From assembly GCF_001612725.1 (NCBI RefSeq), contig NZ_BDAZ01000017.1:248001-312000 (forward strand): a stretch of DNA of 64,000 nucleotides, in the 5' to 3' direction. Origin of the DNA: Nocardia anaemiae NBRC 100462. GTDB taxonomy: Bacteria > Actinomycetota > Actinomycetes > Mycobacteriales > Mycobacteriaceae. The position numbers were made by a program, and so were the translations under genes. Position 1 is the first letter of the stretch. Each line of letters opens with the position of its first letter. This document shows positions 56,901 through 64,000 of this stretch, piece by piece. The notes below the pieces were generated by a model. It saw nothing but the letters and a program-made list of their open reading frames with translations, did no database searches and was not told the DNA's origin.

Positions 56901-59900
56901 GCGTGTGAGAACCACGACCGGATCGGCCGGAATCGGCCCGGTCCAACGGATCCCGTTGATCGAGGACGGCACAACCACCTCGGCGTCATTGCCGGAATTC
57001 GGCTGTGTCGCAGCGGTTCTCGCGAACAAGGCGGCAAAGCACTGTAGTGCCGAATCGACTATGGCCGGGTGAGCGAGATGCCGCTGACCGGTGGTTGCCG
57101 ACGAATCGAGATGTGCGACAACGCTGTCCGCGCCGACCCAGACCTGGCTGAGCAAGCGGAATGCCGGGCCGTAGCGGAGTCCGTGTTCGGCCATGCGCGC
57201 GTAGAGCTCGTCGACGGCGACTTCGACAGCGTCCGCAGCGGGCGCGACGGCGACGGTGGTGGCGTCGGTGTCCGCCTCGATGAGACGTCCGTGCGCGTTG
57301 AGTGTCCATCCCCCGCCACCCGCGGGCCGGGACTGGATGGTGAACCGACGAGTGCTCTCCTCCACACCGATCCGCACTACCGGCACATCGTGCGCGTCGA
57401 TGACCAGCGGACTGACGAATTCGACGGATTCGAGTCCGAACGAATCCCGGCCGGTGCGCACCGCGATGGCGCTCATGGCGGCGTCCAGGTATGCCGCCCC
57501 CGGCAGCACAACGGCACCGGCCACGACGTGATCGCGCAGCCACGGCAGGTTCGAAACCGACAGTTGGACTTCCCATTCCGTTGCCACCGACCCGATGCGA
57601 TCGCCGAGCAACGCGAATCCGTTCGGGGTGCCGATTCGATCCAGCTCCGTTTCCGGCTCCTGGGTCCAGACGAACCGGCGCTGCCAGGGATAGTGCGGCA
57701 AGTCGACGTGCCCGGCACCCGGATCGATCGCGCCCGGCAGGCGATCGCCGTCCAGTGCACCCGCCCGGTACAACTCACCGATCGCGGTGCGGATCTTGTC
57801 GCGGTCGTCACCGCCACGCGTCAGCGTGCTGACGGCGACACCGGTAATGCCCTGCTGCACAAGGATTTCCCTAATGCTGCCGCTCAGCACCGGGTGCGGG
57901 CCGACTTCCAGGAAGACGCGATGTCCGGCATCGAGCAGCGCACCGATCGCGTCCGCGAACCGGACCTGGTCTCGGACATTGCGGACCCAGTACTCCGGAC
58001 CCCAATCCTGTTGCGTCGCTTGCATACCGGTGACCGTCGAGTAGGCGCGAACAATACTCTCTTCCGGTGCCAGCGTCGCAAGTGCGGTGCGCAGATCATC
58101 CAGGATCGGATCCATCAGATGGCTGTGGTAGGGAACTTCGACCCGCAGCGCCTTGGCGAATACGCCGTCGGTGGTGAGACGTTCGCCGAGGGCCGCCAGC
58201 GCCTCGCTGTCCCCGGCCAAGGTGACCGCCGACGGACTGTTCACGGCGGCGATACACACACCGTCGATATCGGTCAGCAGTTCGCGTGCCTCGGCTTCGG
58301 CCAGACCGACCGCCAGCATGCCGCCGGTCCCGGCTGTGCTGGCCTGCAGTCGGGACCGGTGGTAGCTGACCGTAACCGCCTCGGTCAACGACAGCGCACC
58401 GGACACGTAGGCCGCCGTGACCTCGCCGACGCTGTGTCCGACCGTGATGGCGGGTCGAATGCCGAGCTCGGCGAGTTCGGCCGTCAGCGCGGCCTGGAGC
58501 AGGAAGTTGGCCGGTTGCGCGATTTCGGTGCGCGAAATCCGGGAGTCCGCCTCGTCGCGGCCCATCTCCTCGAGAATCGACCAGCCCGCGAGTTCGGTGA
58601 ACTCCCTATCGATTTCGCGCGCCAGCTCGGCTGCCGGACCTTCGCCCGCGAGTAGGCCGCGCCCCATGGCCCACCACTGCGGTCCCATACCGCTGTAGAC
58701 GAATACCGGGTCGGTGCGTCCCTCCGCGATGGCACGAGCGGGCGGCTGGCCACCGCCAGCGGCGAATTCGGCAAGCAGGGAGCGTAATTCGCCGACATCG
58801 CGGTAGCGGAAGGCGGTGCGCAGCGGGTGATGCGCGCGGCGCACCCAGGCTGCCTCGGTCAGGGTGTCGAGCGGTTCGGTGTCAGCCGCAGCCAATAGTC
58901 CCGCGGCGAGCGTGCGCAGTGCCGGTTCGCTGCGCGCCGACAGCGGCAGGACCGGCAGGGTGTTCTGCCGCATTGCCGTTGCACCAGAACGGGTTTCGTC
59001 GGGCGCCGGGCCGATGAGTGCGTGCGCATTGGTGCCGCCATAGCCGAAGCTGTTTACCGCGACCAATGGCCGGAGCAGCGGTTCGGCCACCATCGGCACT
59101 CGCAGCCGCAACTCGTCGAACGGAATCGCGGGATTGAGCCGATCCAGCCGGGCCTGCGGTGCGATCGTCCGGTGGTGAACGGTCAACGCGGCCTTGATGA
59201 CTCCGGCAACGCCCGCCGCCGCCTCGGTGTGACCGATATTGTTCTTCACCGACCCGACCGGCAGCGGCTCGGTCCGACCATCGACCGCGCCGTACACCTT
59301 GCCGAGGGCCGTCATCTCCGCCGGGTCGCCGACCGGGGTCCCGGTACCGTGCGCCTCGACGTAACCGATCTCGTGCGGCCCGATGCCCGCGCCGGTGTGC
59401 ACACGGCGGGCAAGGGCTTCCTGCGCATCGGGATTGGGGACCGGGATGGCCAAGGTGCGGCCGTCCTGGTTCACGCCGCTGCCGCGGACCACCGCATAGA
59501 TGCGGTCACCGTCGTGTACCGCGGCCGCGAGCGGCTTGAGGATCACCACACCCGCACCCTCGCCGCGGCCGTAGCCGTCGGCTGCGGCGTCGAACGATTT
59601 GCAGCGACCGTCCACGGACAGGAATCGGCCCTTGCACATGGAGATGAAGGTTTCCGGCTGCAACATGGCATTGGCGCCGCCCACGATGGCGGCGCTGCAT
59701 TCGCCGAGCGCGAGCGATTGGACGGCCTGATGCAGTGCCACCAGCGACGACGAGCAGGCGGTGTCGATGGTCATGGTCGGCCCGTGCAGGTCGAGCAGGA
59801 ATGCGATGCGGGCCGAGAGCAGGGTGTGCGAAGAGCTGGTCGGGGTATGGCTGTTGATCGCGGAGCGAACCACATTGCGGCCCACCGCGTTATCGTTCAT

Positions 59901-60272
59901 GAAGCCGCCGACGAAGACGCCGATATCGCGTCCGGCGATCCGCCCGGCCATCCCGCTATCGTCGAGCGCCTCCCACGCGACCTCGAGCAGCAGTCGCTGC
60001 TGCGGGTCCATGATCGAGGCCTCGCGCTGGGAGATGCCGAAGAAGTCGGCATCGAACTCCCACAGCGACTGGGTCAGGAATCCGCCACTGCGGGTGTACA
60101 TCCGGCCGGGCGCGTCCGGATCCGGATCGTAGAACTTGTCGAGGCTCCAGCGATCCGACGGCACCTCGACGATGCCGTCGCCTTTGCCGATCAGGAAATC
60201 CCAAAAAGCGCCCGGACCATCGATTCCACCCGGAAATCGACAGCCGATACCGACGATTGCTGCATCGGACAT
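53937..60272 (-). CDS. Fully reducing iterative-type type I polyketide synthase
   Basis: 2111 residues from ATG 60272 (GAGGA upstream). One module in order: KS (~1-430; TACSSS with Cys173, EAHGTGT, KNNIGH), AT (~520-840; GHSVGE with Ser ~610, then VPYHSH), DH (~885-1160; HVVAGAVVLPG), a structural region, ER (~1400-1710; IHGAAGGMGM), KR (~1740-1950; TGGFGAFG, YASAN with Tyr ~1893), ACP (~2020-2090; LGLDSLMAME). There is no thioesterase, consistent with release by the oxoamine synthase encoded next. The domain order is that of mycocerosic-acid-synthase-like and fungal highly reducing enzymes, so repeated use to make a saturated or mostly saturated chain is likely. AT choice between malonyl and methylmalonyl is not clear. 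Confidence 0.95.
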   Translation of the reverse strand: MSDAAIVGIGCRFPGGIDGPGAFWDFLIGKGDGIVEVPSDRWSLDKFYDPDPDAPGRMYTRSGGFLTQSLWEFDADFFGISQREASIMDPQQRLLLEVAWEALDDSGMAGRIAGRDIGVFVGGFMNDNAVGRNVVRSAINSHTPTSSSHTLLSARIAFLLDLHGPTMTIDTACSSSLVALHQAVQSLALGECSAAIVGGANAMLQPETFISMCKGRFLSVDGRCKSFDAAADGYGRGEGAGVVILKPLAAAVHDGDRIYAVVRGSGVNQDGRTLAIPVPNPDAQEALARRVHTGAGIGPHEIGYVEAHGTGTPVGDPAEMTALGKVYGAVDGRTEPLPVGSVKNNIGHTEAAAGVAGVIKAALTVHHRTIAPQARLDRLNPAIPFDELRLRVPMVAEPLLRPLVAVNSFGYGGTNAHALIGPAPDETRSGATAMRQNTLPVLPLSARSEPALRTLAAGLLAAADTEPLDTLTEAAWVRRAHHPLRTAFRYRDVGELRSLLAEFAAGGGQPPARAIAEGRTDPVFVYSGMGPQWWAMGRGLLAGEGPAAELAREIDREFTELAGWSILEEMGRDEADSRISRTEIAQPANFLLQAALTAELAELGIRPAITVGHSVGEVTAAYVSGALSLTEAVTVSYHRSRLQASTAGTGGMLAVGLAEAEARELLTDIDGVCIAAVNSPSAVTLAGDSEALAALGERLTTDGVFAKALRVEVPYHSHLMDPILDDLRTALATLAPEESIVRAYSTVTGMQATQQDWGPEYWVRNVRDQVRFADAIGALLDAGHRVFLEVGPHPVLSGSIREILVQQGITGVAVSTLTRGGDDRDKIRTAIGELYRAGALDGDRLPGAIDPGAGHVDLPHYPWQRRFVWTQEPETELDRIGTPNGFALLGDRIGSVATEWEVQLSVSNLPWLRDHVVAGAVVLPGAAYLDAAMSAIAVRTGRDSFGLESVEFVSPLVIDAHDVPVVRIGVEESTRRFTIQSRPAGGGGWTLNAHGRLIEADTDATTVAVAPAADAVEVAVDELYARMAEHGLRYGPAFRLLSQVWVGADSVVAHLDSSATTGQRHLAHPAIVDSALQCFAALFARTAATQPNSGNDAEVVVPSSINGIRWTGPIPADPVVVLTRIPGDPLRADIHIASASGDVALTMSGVRFRALTPQSALSEQLDHLFYEPVWEIVTDTAEPAMQDLPGDEEFLLVVNLGAEIAQRAKEIANVRIRAEVVTVGEHASAADSEQLLELLRAAHARPEVERLRLVVVAGSELDGMRNVYGLAQVAQALKGLLSDELPLVIHAVVVTEYALCLPIDRFARLEHSALTGARRELLNELPAGQWRLVDTEPSSAAADILEQIYTDTTIDEVALRAGARWTIRWRRTLTDRLAGWDVPRPLTDPEQSFRLDIPRSRLLPELALRTCDRVAPGPDEVEIRMQAVGLNYKDTLKVLGVLTEKELDGTFFGTDIGMDGYGVVTRVGGNITDIAPGDEISVVAPGIVQRYVTIRPDTGATTRMDIFPPGTFDPLHCTSVMPLFTAEIGLGELARVQPGETVLIHGAAGGMGMAAVQVALRMGARVIATAGTEQRRAQVRALGAHAVLGSRSIGFVDEVLRLTDDAGVDVVYSSAPGEILQQNFRVAGEFGRIVDIGKADIYGSGTIDLRPFDRNLAFFAVDIDRILARRPEQVRRAARRVVDAMFHGEYTALPNTPFALDELTAAFETVARSAQIGRVVLDLREEQPAVRHIPGEFEFDPAASYLVTGGFGAFGLATARQLVRAGVRHLVLVGRGGAGTEAAREQLARFADEGVDVREERVDVADYDAVAELIARIQASGAPLRGVIHAAGVVNNTEIPEVTAESLREIFDPKVLGATNLDRATTAAGVELDLFVLYSSASGIAGLAPQLGYASANSALDALAWARRAQGRPALSVDWGFMRGDGGMADSRAVSRYAEMTGYGSLDMDFATVLLRECLRFDITQLALLDIDWAQWALAHRSSARAPRFVELVTAAGGGAAGTSALRAEILALDPEFRGEVVACLLAEQLGVVLGVDPDTVDLATPTMELGLDSLMAMEFGARVVKSLGVKMSVLSIGAGLSLAGLGVKIAAQIAHEEASTATDSSVRTTA

Positions 60273-60395
60273 TGCGCGGTCCTCGATTTCTACCCTGAGC
60301 ATTGAACGGTAGGCAGCATACTTCGATATTCGATCGGCAGCGCGAATTAACCGAAACCTCTTGCGATGACGGCTATCCGGGTCCACATAGTGAAA

Positions 60396-60526
60396 TTACG
60401 CTGTTATCGGAACGGCTATGACATTGTTATTCCGAGGCTGACACTGTTATAAGTTTCGGCCTCCTCTCGAATAACAATGTCATGGGTTCGGATTACATTG
60501 TTATTCGAACCCATGACATTGTTATG
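60396..60526. promoter_or_regulatory. Operator array in the divergent PKS/SnoaL promoter
   Basis: Copies of TGACATTGTTATT: 60419-60431, 60439-60451 (TGACACTGTTATA), 60470-60482 (reverse), 60493-60505 (TTACATTGTTATT), 60514-60526 (TGACATTGTTATG), plus a degenerate copy at 60396-60408. The copies at 60471-60490 and 60506-60525 form a perfect 20-bp inverted repeat around the 60493 copy. Same-strand copies are ~20-23 bp apart. The probable binder is the TetR protein encoded at 61067-61789. Confidence 0.75.
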
Positions 60527-60543
60527 CAGGTACGGTGTCCGCC

Positions 60544-61083
60544 ATGAACTCTGGTGAATTCGCGCTCGATCCGGCCGCCGAGCCCATCGAGGACACCGAC
60601 TGGCTGCGCGAGTTCGTCGAGCGCTATATCGCCGGTTGGAACACCGGCGACGGCGACGCCGTGGCGGCCTGCGTCACCGAGGACACCCGTTGGCTCGACC
60701 CATCCGAGAGCGAGCTGATCATCGGCCGCGCCGGGGTGGCGAAGTTCGTGCACGACACCAAGCGCGCATTCCCAGATGTCAACTACACCACCGTCTTCGA
60801 GCCGGTCGTCACGGCGGACGCGCTGGCGGCGATCGTGCCGTGGCGGATGACGGGGACCCACCTCGGCATGATCGATCCGCCCGGATTCGCCGGAACCAAC
60901 AAGAAATTCGACCTGTTCGTGGTCGACATCTGGCAGTTCCGCTCCGGACTCATCTGGCGCAGCAAGGCCACCTGGGATCTGAACGAGCTACTGCTGCAAC
61001 TCGAATTGCTGCCCAAACGCAACGGTTTCGCCGAACGCGCCATGGCAAGCGCCCAGCGGCTCGCCGTCAAACTTCGTGGCTGA
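60544..61083 (+). CDS. SnoaL/NTF2-like protein
   Basis: 179 residues from ATG 60544; a GTG three codons upstream is also possible and sits closer to an AGG. The cone-shaped fold is indicated by LREFVERYIAGWNTGDGDAV, VTEDTRWLDPSE, FPDVNYTTVFEPVV and MTGTHLGMIDPPG. Family members are cyclases, hydratases, isomerases or binding proteins. Divergent from the PKS across the operator array, it is probably co-regulated and may modify the product. Its 3' end overlaps the convergent TetR gene by 17 bases. Confidence 0.8.
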   Translation: MNSGEFALDPAAEPIEDTDWLREFVERYIAGWNTGDGDAVAACVTEDTRWLDPSESELIIGRAGVAKFVHDTKRAFPDVNYTTVFEPVVTADALAAIVPWRMTGTHLGMIDPPGFAGTNKKFDLFVVDIWQFRSGLIWRSKATWDLNELLLQLELLPKRNGFAERAMASAQRLAVKLRG

Positions 61084-61789
61084 TCACGTGCGGACCGGTC
61101 AGCGCGGCCACCTGTTCGAGGGCACGCGCCACCGACCGCTCGATCGTCGCGCGTTCGGCGCCCATGCCGATCAGGATGTTGACGATCGAGGGCAACAGCA
61201 CCTCCGAAACCCCTTGGTTGCCATACAGGCCCGCCATATCCAACTGGATGAACCCATACAGCCCGGTCCAGAACTGCGCCGCTGCCGAGCGCTCATTGGT
61301 GCTGCGCAACAGCTTCGCCTCCAGCGCCCTCCGGGTCGCGCGCACCACGAAATCGAAGCTCTCCGCGAAGTTCTCGAAGTCGGAATCGCCGCCACCGGCC
61401 AGCACATTGCCGCGGTGCATCTTGACCTCCGCCTTCGGTGACTCGGTGGCGAACATCAGCCGGAACAGCTCGGGTTTGCGCAGCGCCTCATCCCGAAAGA
61501 TGAAGCCGAGCACCAGGATCTCGGCGATCGGATCGTCGGTGATCTCGCATTCGGCCAACCGCGCGACCAATTGCGCGAAACCTTCCGAGCCGACCGCCTG
61601 GATCAAGCCGGGCATTCCGCTGAAGTTGGAATAGATCGCCATGGTCGAGACCCCACATATCCGAGCCACGCGACGCACCGTCATCGAGGCGAGTCCTTCG
61701 GTCGAGATGAGTTGAATTGTGGCCGCTATCAGGCGATCGCGCATCGATCCGGTTAGTGCGGGCTCCAACGCTGTTGCAGTGTCGATCAT
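61067..61789 (-). CDS. TetR-family regulator of the PKS cluster (inferred)
   Basis: 240 residues. HTH at ~15-65: MRDRLIAATIQLISTEG, MTVRRVARICGVSTMAIYSN. The C-terminal domain (TRRALEAKLLRSTNERSAAA, FWTGLYGFIQLDMAGL) is of the TetR_C_33/WHG-like kind. It lies between the SnoaL-like and MFS genes. Its link to the operator array is inferred from proximity. Confidence 0.85.
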   Translation of the reverse strand: MIDTATALEPALTGSMRDRLIAATIQLISTEGLASMTVRRVARICGVSTMAIYSNFSGMPGLIQAVGSEGFAQLVARLAECEITDDPIAEILVLGFIFRDEALRKPELFRLMFATESPKAEVKMHRGNVLAGGGDSDFENFAESFDFVVRATRRALEAKLLRSTNERSAAAQFWTGLYGFIQLDMAGLYGNQGVSEVLLPSIVNILIGMGAERATIERSVARALEQVAALTGPHVISHEV

Positions 61790-61816
61790 TACCTCACCTA
61801 GCAGTGCTCGTGCTTG

Positions 61817-63451
61817 CTATGCCGCCGCGACGCCCAACTCGTCGGCGGTGATCTGTTCCAGTGACTTGCGCCGGGTCTCGACGATGAACCCGACGGCCAC
61901 CACCGCCGCGATCGCGATCGGCGCCGCGCTGATCAGCGCGGTCACGGTGATGGACGGGGTGGCCACGGCGAGCACCACCAGCGCGATGACCAGAACACCG
62001 CCCGCCTTGGTCATGGCCGCCGCGACGCCGCTGCCGCGAGACCTGATCCGGGTCGGGTAGACCTCCGCGCCGTAGGCCACGATGACCGCGACCACCGAGC
62101 TGGAACCCCAGATCGGTACCACCAGAAGGGCATACAGCAGCGTGGTGTTGTCGGCGACGTGATCGCCGAGGATCACGAAGCCACCGAGCGCGGCGGCGAG
62201 CAGCGTGCTGAGCGTGATCAGCGTCCATTTGGTGGAGCGGTGGTAGCAATAGGCGACCAGGAAATTCAGTGGGAAGCCGATCAGCGCGGAGTCACGCAGG
62301 ATCTTGTCAGCGGTGACACCGGTAAATCCCAGGCCGCGCAGATTCGTCGGCAACCAGAGCTGGAAGCCGTAGGTGACCAGTCCGACGCCGAGCCCCAAGA
62401 GGGCCAGCACGATAGTCATTCCGGCGAACGGGCGGCGCAACAACTGACCGAACCCGCCTTGCAGACCATCCTCGGCGGCGGCTTCCGGCCGCTCGACCAC
62501 GACGACCTCGGCGTTGTAGGTGCGCAGCACTTCTTCGGCCTCGCGGTGCCTGCCGATGGCCATCAGGAACCGCGGCGACTCCGGAATCCAGCGCACCAGC
62601 AGCACCAGCAGCAGTCCGGTGGGCAGGCCGATCAGCCAGAGGCTGCGCCAGCCGTAGGTCTCACCGATCGTCGAGGACAGCCAGCTGGTGATGACGTATG
62701 CCCCCGCGATATCACCGCCGATCAGCACGAGCAGCCAGCCGCGGTGGCGCGCCGGGATGGTCTCCGAGAGCAGCGTGAAGGCGATCGGCAGCATCCCACC
62801 CGCGCTCAGGCCCATGATGAAGCACATCGCGACATTCAGCTCGAAGCTGGGCATAGCGCCGCAGATCGCGGTGCCCACGAAGAAGATTCCGGCCAGCAAG
62901 ATCGCCGCCTTGCGGCCGATGCGGTCGCCGAGCCAGCCCCACAAGAACGACCCGAGCACTGTGCCGGTGATGCCGGACAATGGCAGCAGCGCCACCGGCA
63001 GCGCGTCCAGGTGCGGACTCGCCGGTGTGCGCAGGTGGTACTCCGCACCGACACCCGGAACGACGAAGGCCAGCGTTGTCGGCTTCATCACGTCGATGGT
63101 GATCGCGGCGGCCATGATCAGCAGCAGCACCACGTGCACCCGGTTGATCGGCGCGTCGTCGAGTGCCCGCACCCGCAGCCCGGCCACGGTGTCGGGCACC
63201 GCGCGCTGGGGGAACAGGCCGTAAGTGGTGACGCCCAAACCGATCACGATCAGGATCATCCCCGTGATCATGGGGCCGTCCATCGGCATGCCCGCCATCC
63301 GATAGCCCATATCGCGGGCCATGACATACATCGGAAGGTGCAGCGCGGTGCCGAGCACCGTCAACACCAGACCGAACCAGAAAGCTCCCGTACGCCGACG
63401 GTTGATCGGACTCTCCGATCGTTGCGCGATATCGACGGCGTTCACAAACAT
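61817..63451 (-). CDS. MFS transporter, sugar-porter/AAHS-like, with N-terminal extra helices
   Basis: 544 residues from ATG 63451 (GAGGG upstream; a GTG eight codons earlier is possible). Two extra helices (FWFGLVLTVLGTALHLPMYV; ITGMILIVIGLGVTTYGLF) precede a standard 12-helix MFS core with motif A GWLGDRIGRKAAIL and WIPESPRFLMAIGRHREAEE, typical of sugar/organic acid porters. Its location 27 bp from the TetR start suggests product export or substrate import for the neighbouring cluster. Confidence 0.85.
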   Translation of the reverse strand: MFVNAVDIAQRSESPINRRRTGAFWFGLVLTVLGTALHLPMYVMARDMGYRMAGMPMDGPMITGMILIVIGLGVTTYGLFPQRAVPDTVAGLRVRALDDAPINRVHVVLLLIMAAAITIDVMKPTTLAFVVPGVGAEYHLRTPASPHLDALPVALLPLSGITGTVLGSFLWGWLGDRIGRKAAILLAGIFFVGTAICGAMPSFELNVAMCFIMGLSAGGMLPIAFTLLSETIPARHRGWLLVLIGGDIAGAYVITSWLSSTIGETYGWRSLWLIGLPTGLLLVLLVRWIPESPRFLMAIGRHREAEEVLRTYNAEVVVVERPEAAAEDGLQGGFGQLLRRPFAGMTIVLALLGLGVGLVTYGFQLWLPTNLRGLGFTGVTADKILRDSALIGFPLNFLVAYCYHRSTKWTLITLSTLLAAALGGFVILGDHVADNTTLLYALLVVPIWGSSSVVAVIVAYGAEVYPTRIRSRGSGVAAAMTKAGGVLVIALVVLAVATPSITVTALISAAPIAIAAVVAVGFIVETRRKSLEQITADELGVAAA

Positions 63452-63473
63452 CACCGAACCCTCATCAGCCCCC

Positions 63474-63508
63474 ACACACCAGTTACCGATCGGTATTACA
63501 CACCAGTT
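63474..63508. promoter_or_regulatory. Palindrome and direct repeats upstream of the MFS gene
   Basis: TACCGATCGGTA (63484-63495) is a perfect 12-bp palindrome, flanked by two copies of ACACACCAGTT (63474-63484 and 63498-63508). It starts 22 bp upstream of the ATG. It differs from the PKS operator array, so a different regulator may act here. Confidence 0.5.
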
Positions 63509-63666
63509 CGGTGCCGGTGTGGGCCTTTTAATCTGTTCGGCATCAACAAGTTCGGGTCGCGGCGGATTTACCTATGAGAATGGTTGCGGCTACGGTCGGC
63601 TGGGTAATCTGCTGCACCGATTTCACGGCCACTTCCCACTGCTGGAAATATGGTCGATGTCGACTA

Positions 63667-64000
63667 CTATTCGCCGCCCACGTGCCTGATGGATTCTCCA
63701 CCTTTCGTGTGGTGCAGCCGGCCGAAGCGACTGTCGAGCAGGTTGATCATGGCGTCGGCAGCGCCGGTATAAGCCTCTTCGACCGTGTCCGCGCGGTGGG
63801 TTACCGCGACCGGCGGCTGACCGGATATCCGGGCCTCCAGTACGCATTGCTTATCGTCTGGACCGCCTTTTTGGGCGTTCAGATCGGTCAGATGCACTTC
63901 CAGCCGAGTGACCTGCTCGGCGAACCGGTCGAGTGTCGCGGAGAGCGTCGATTCCACGCGCTCGGCCAGCGATGCGCCGCCGTGGATATTGCTGCCGGTG
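63667..64000 (-). CDS. Ribosome hibernation-promoting-factor-like protein (start outside window)
   Basis: At least 110 residues; the frame stays open to the window edge and reads TGSNIHGGASLAERVESTLS, then RFAEQVTRLEVHLTDLNAQK, the N-terminal S30AE/HPF signature. The protein is the short form: no long C-terminal dimerisation domain follows LHHTKGGESIRHVGGE. Some short members are stress proteins that bind the 30S decoding region. A GTG at 63957 is in frame, but homology continues upstream of it. Confidence 0.8.
   Translation of the reverse strand, partial: TGSNIHGGASLAERVESTLSATLDRFAEQVTRLEVHLTDLNAQKGGPDDKQCVLEARISGQPPVAVTHRADTVEEAYTGAADAMINLLDSRFGRLHHTKGGESIRHVGGE

Noticed and set aside
46004..60272. 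Enediyne biosynthetic cluster
   Set aside because: UnbU, UnbV and DUF1702 suggested it, but the PKS has DH-ER-KR-ACP order instead of the enediyne ACP-KR-DH-PPTase layout and no TEBC-type thioesterase is present.

Overview
The window looks like the chromosome of a mycolic-acid actinomycete, most probably Nocardia or a close relative. It is GC-rich with many GTG/TTG starts. It carries an F420-type oxidoreductase, MMPL and DoxX proteins, a cyclopropane-mycolate-type methyltransferase, class Ib ribonucleotide reductase and large NRPS/PKS genes. The genus is inferred from gene content; no rRNA is present to confirm it.

Layout. 1-10.1 kb: the 3' end of a large NRPS gene (E-C-A-T-C-A-T-E-TE), whose last epimerization domain has lost its catalytic residues. 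10.3-24.4 kb: mostly core genes. These are a Tat-exported intradiol-dioxygenase-like lipoprotein, a small membrane protein, an MMPL transporter, nrdF, two coiled-coil paralogues, mgtE, an LLM oxidoreductase, nrdHIE, an FMN reductase with a divergent TetR, and nadE. Both nrd transcription units have paired NrdR-like boxes 32 bp apart. 24.6-28.7 kb: molybdopterin genes, moaD-moaA facing one way and moeA, a moaC-mogA fusion and moaE the other. 28.9-41.7 kb: regulators, a CobW-family GTPase, a cell-wall amidase, an ECF sigma factor with a Cys-rich N-terminus, small enzymes, and a short second-type Rho factor.

42.2-46.0 kb is an accessory patch. It holds a decayed HTH-TPR regulator facing five tightly coupled small genes, then a distinctly AT-richer pair: an unknown protein and a protein with a PD-(D/E)xK-like nuclease signature.

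46.0-63.5 kb is the most unusual part. Eight minus-strand genes, most overlapping by 1-4 bases, run PKS > alpha-oxoamine synthase > CRTAC1/UnbV > RnfD-like/UnbU > DUF1702 > SDR > UbiA prenyltransferase > IPP isomerase. The PKS is a fully reducing KS-AT-DH-ER-KR-ACP enzyme. The oxoamine synthase resembles serine palmitoyltransferase and the SDR resembles 3-ketosphinganine reductase. This suggests a polyketide-built sphingoid-like amino alcohol, possibly prenylated. UnbU and UnbV are best known from enediyne clusters, but no enediyne PKS is visible here. A divergent SnoaL-like gene, a TetR gene and an MFS exporter flank the operon. The divergent promoter holds five or six copies of a 13-bp operator motif and a perfect 20-bp inverted repeat. 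The window ends inside a hibernation-factor-like gene.
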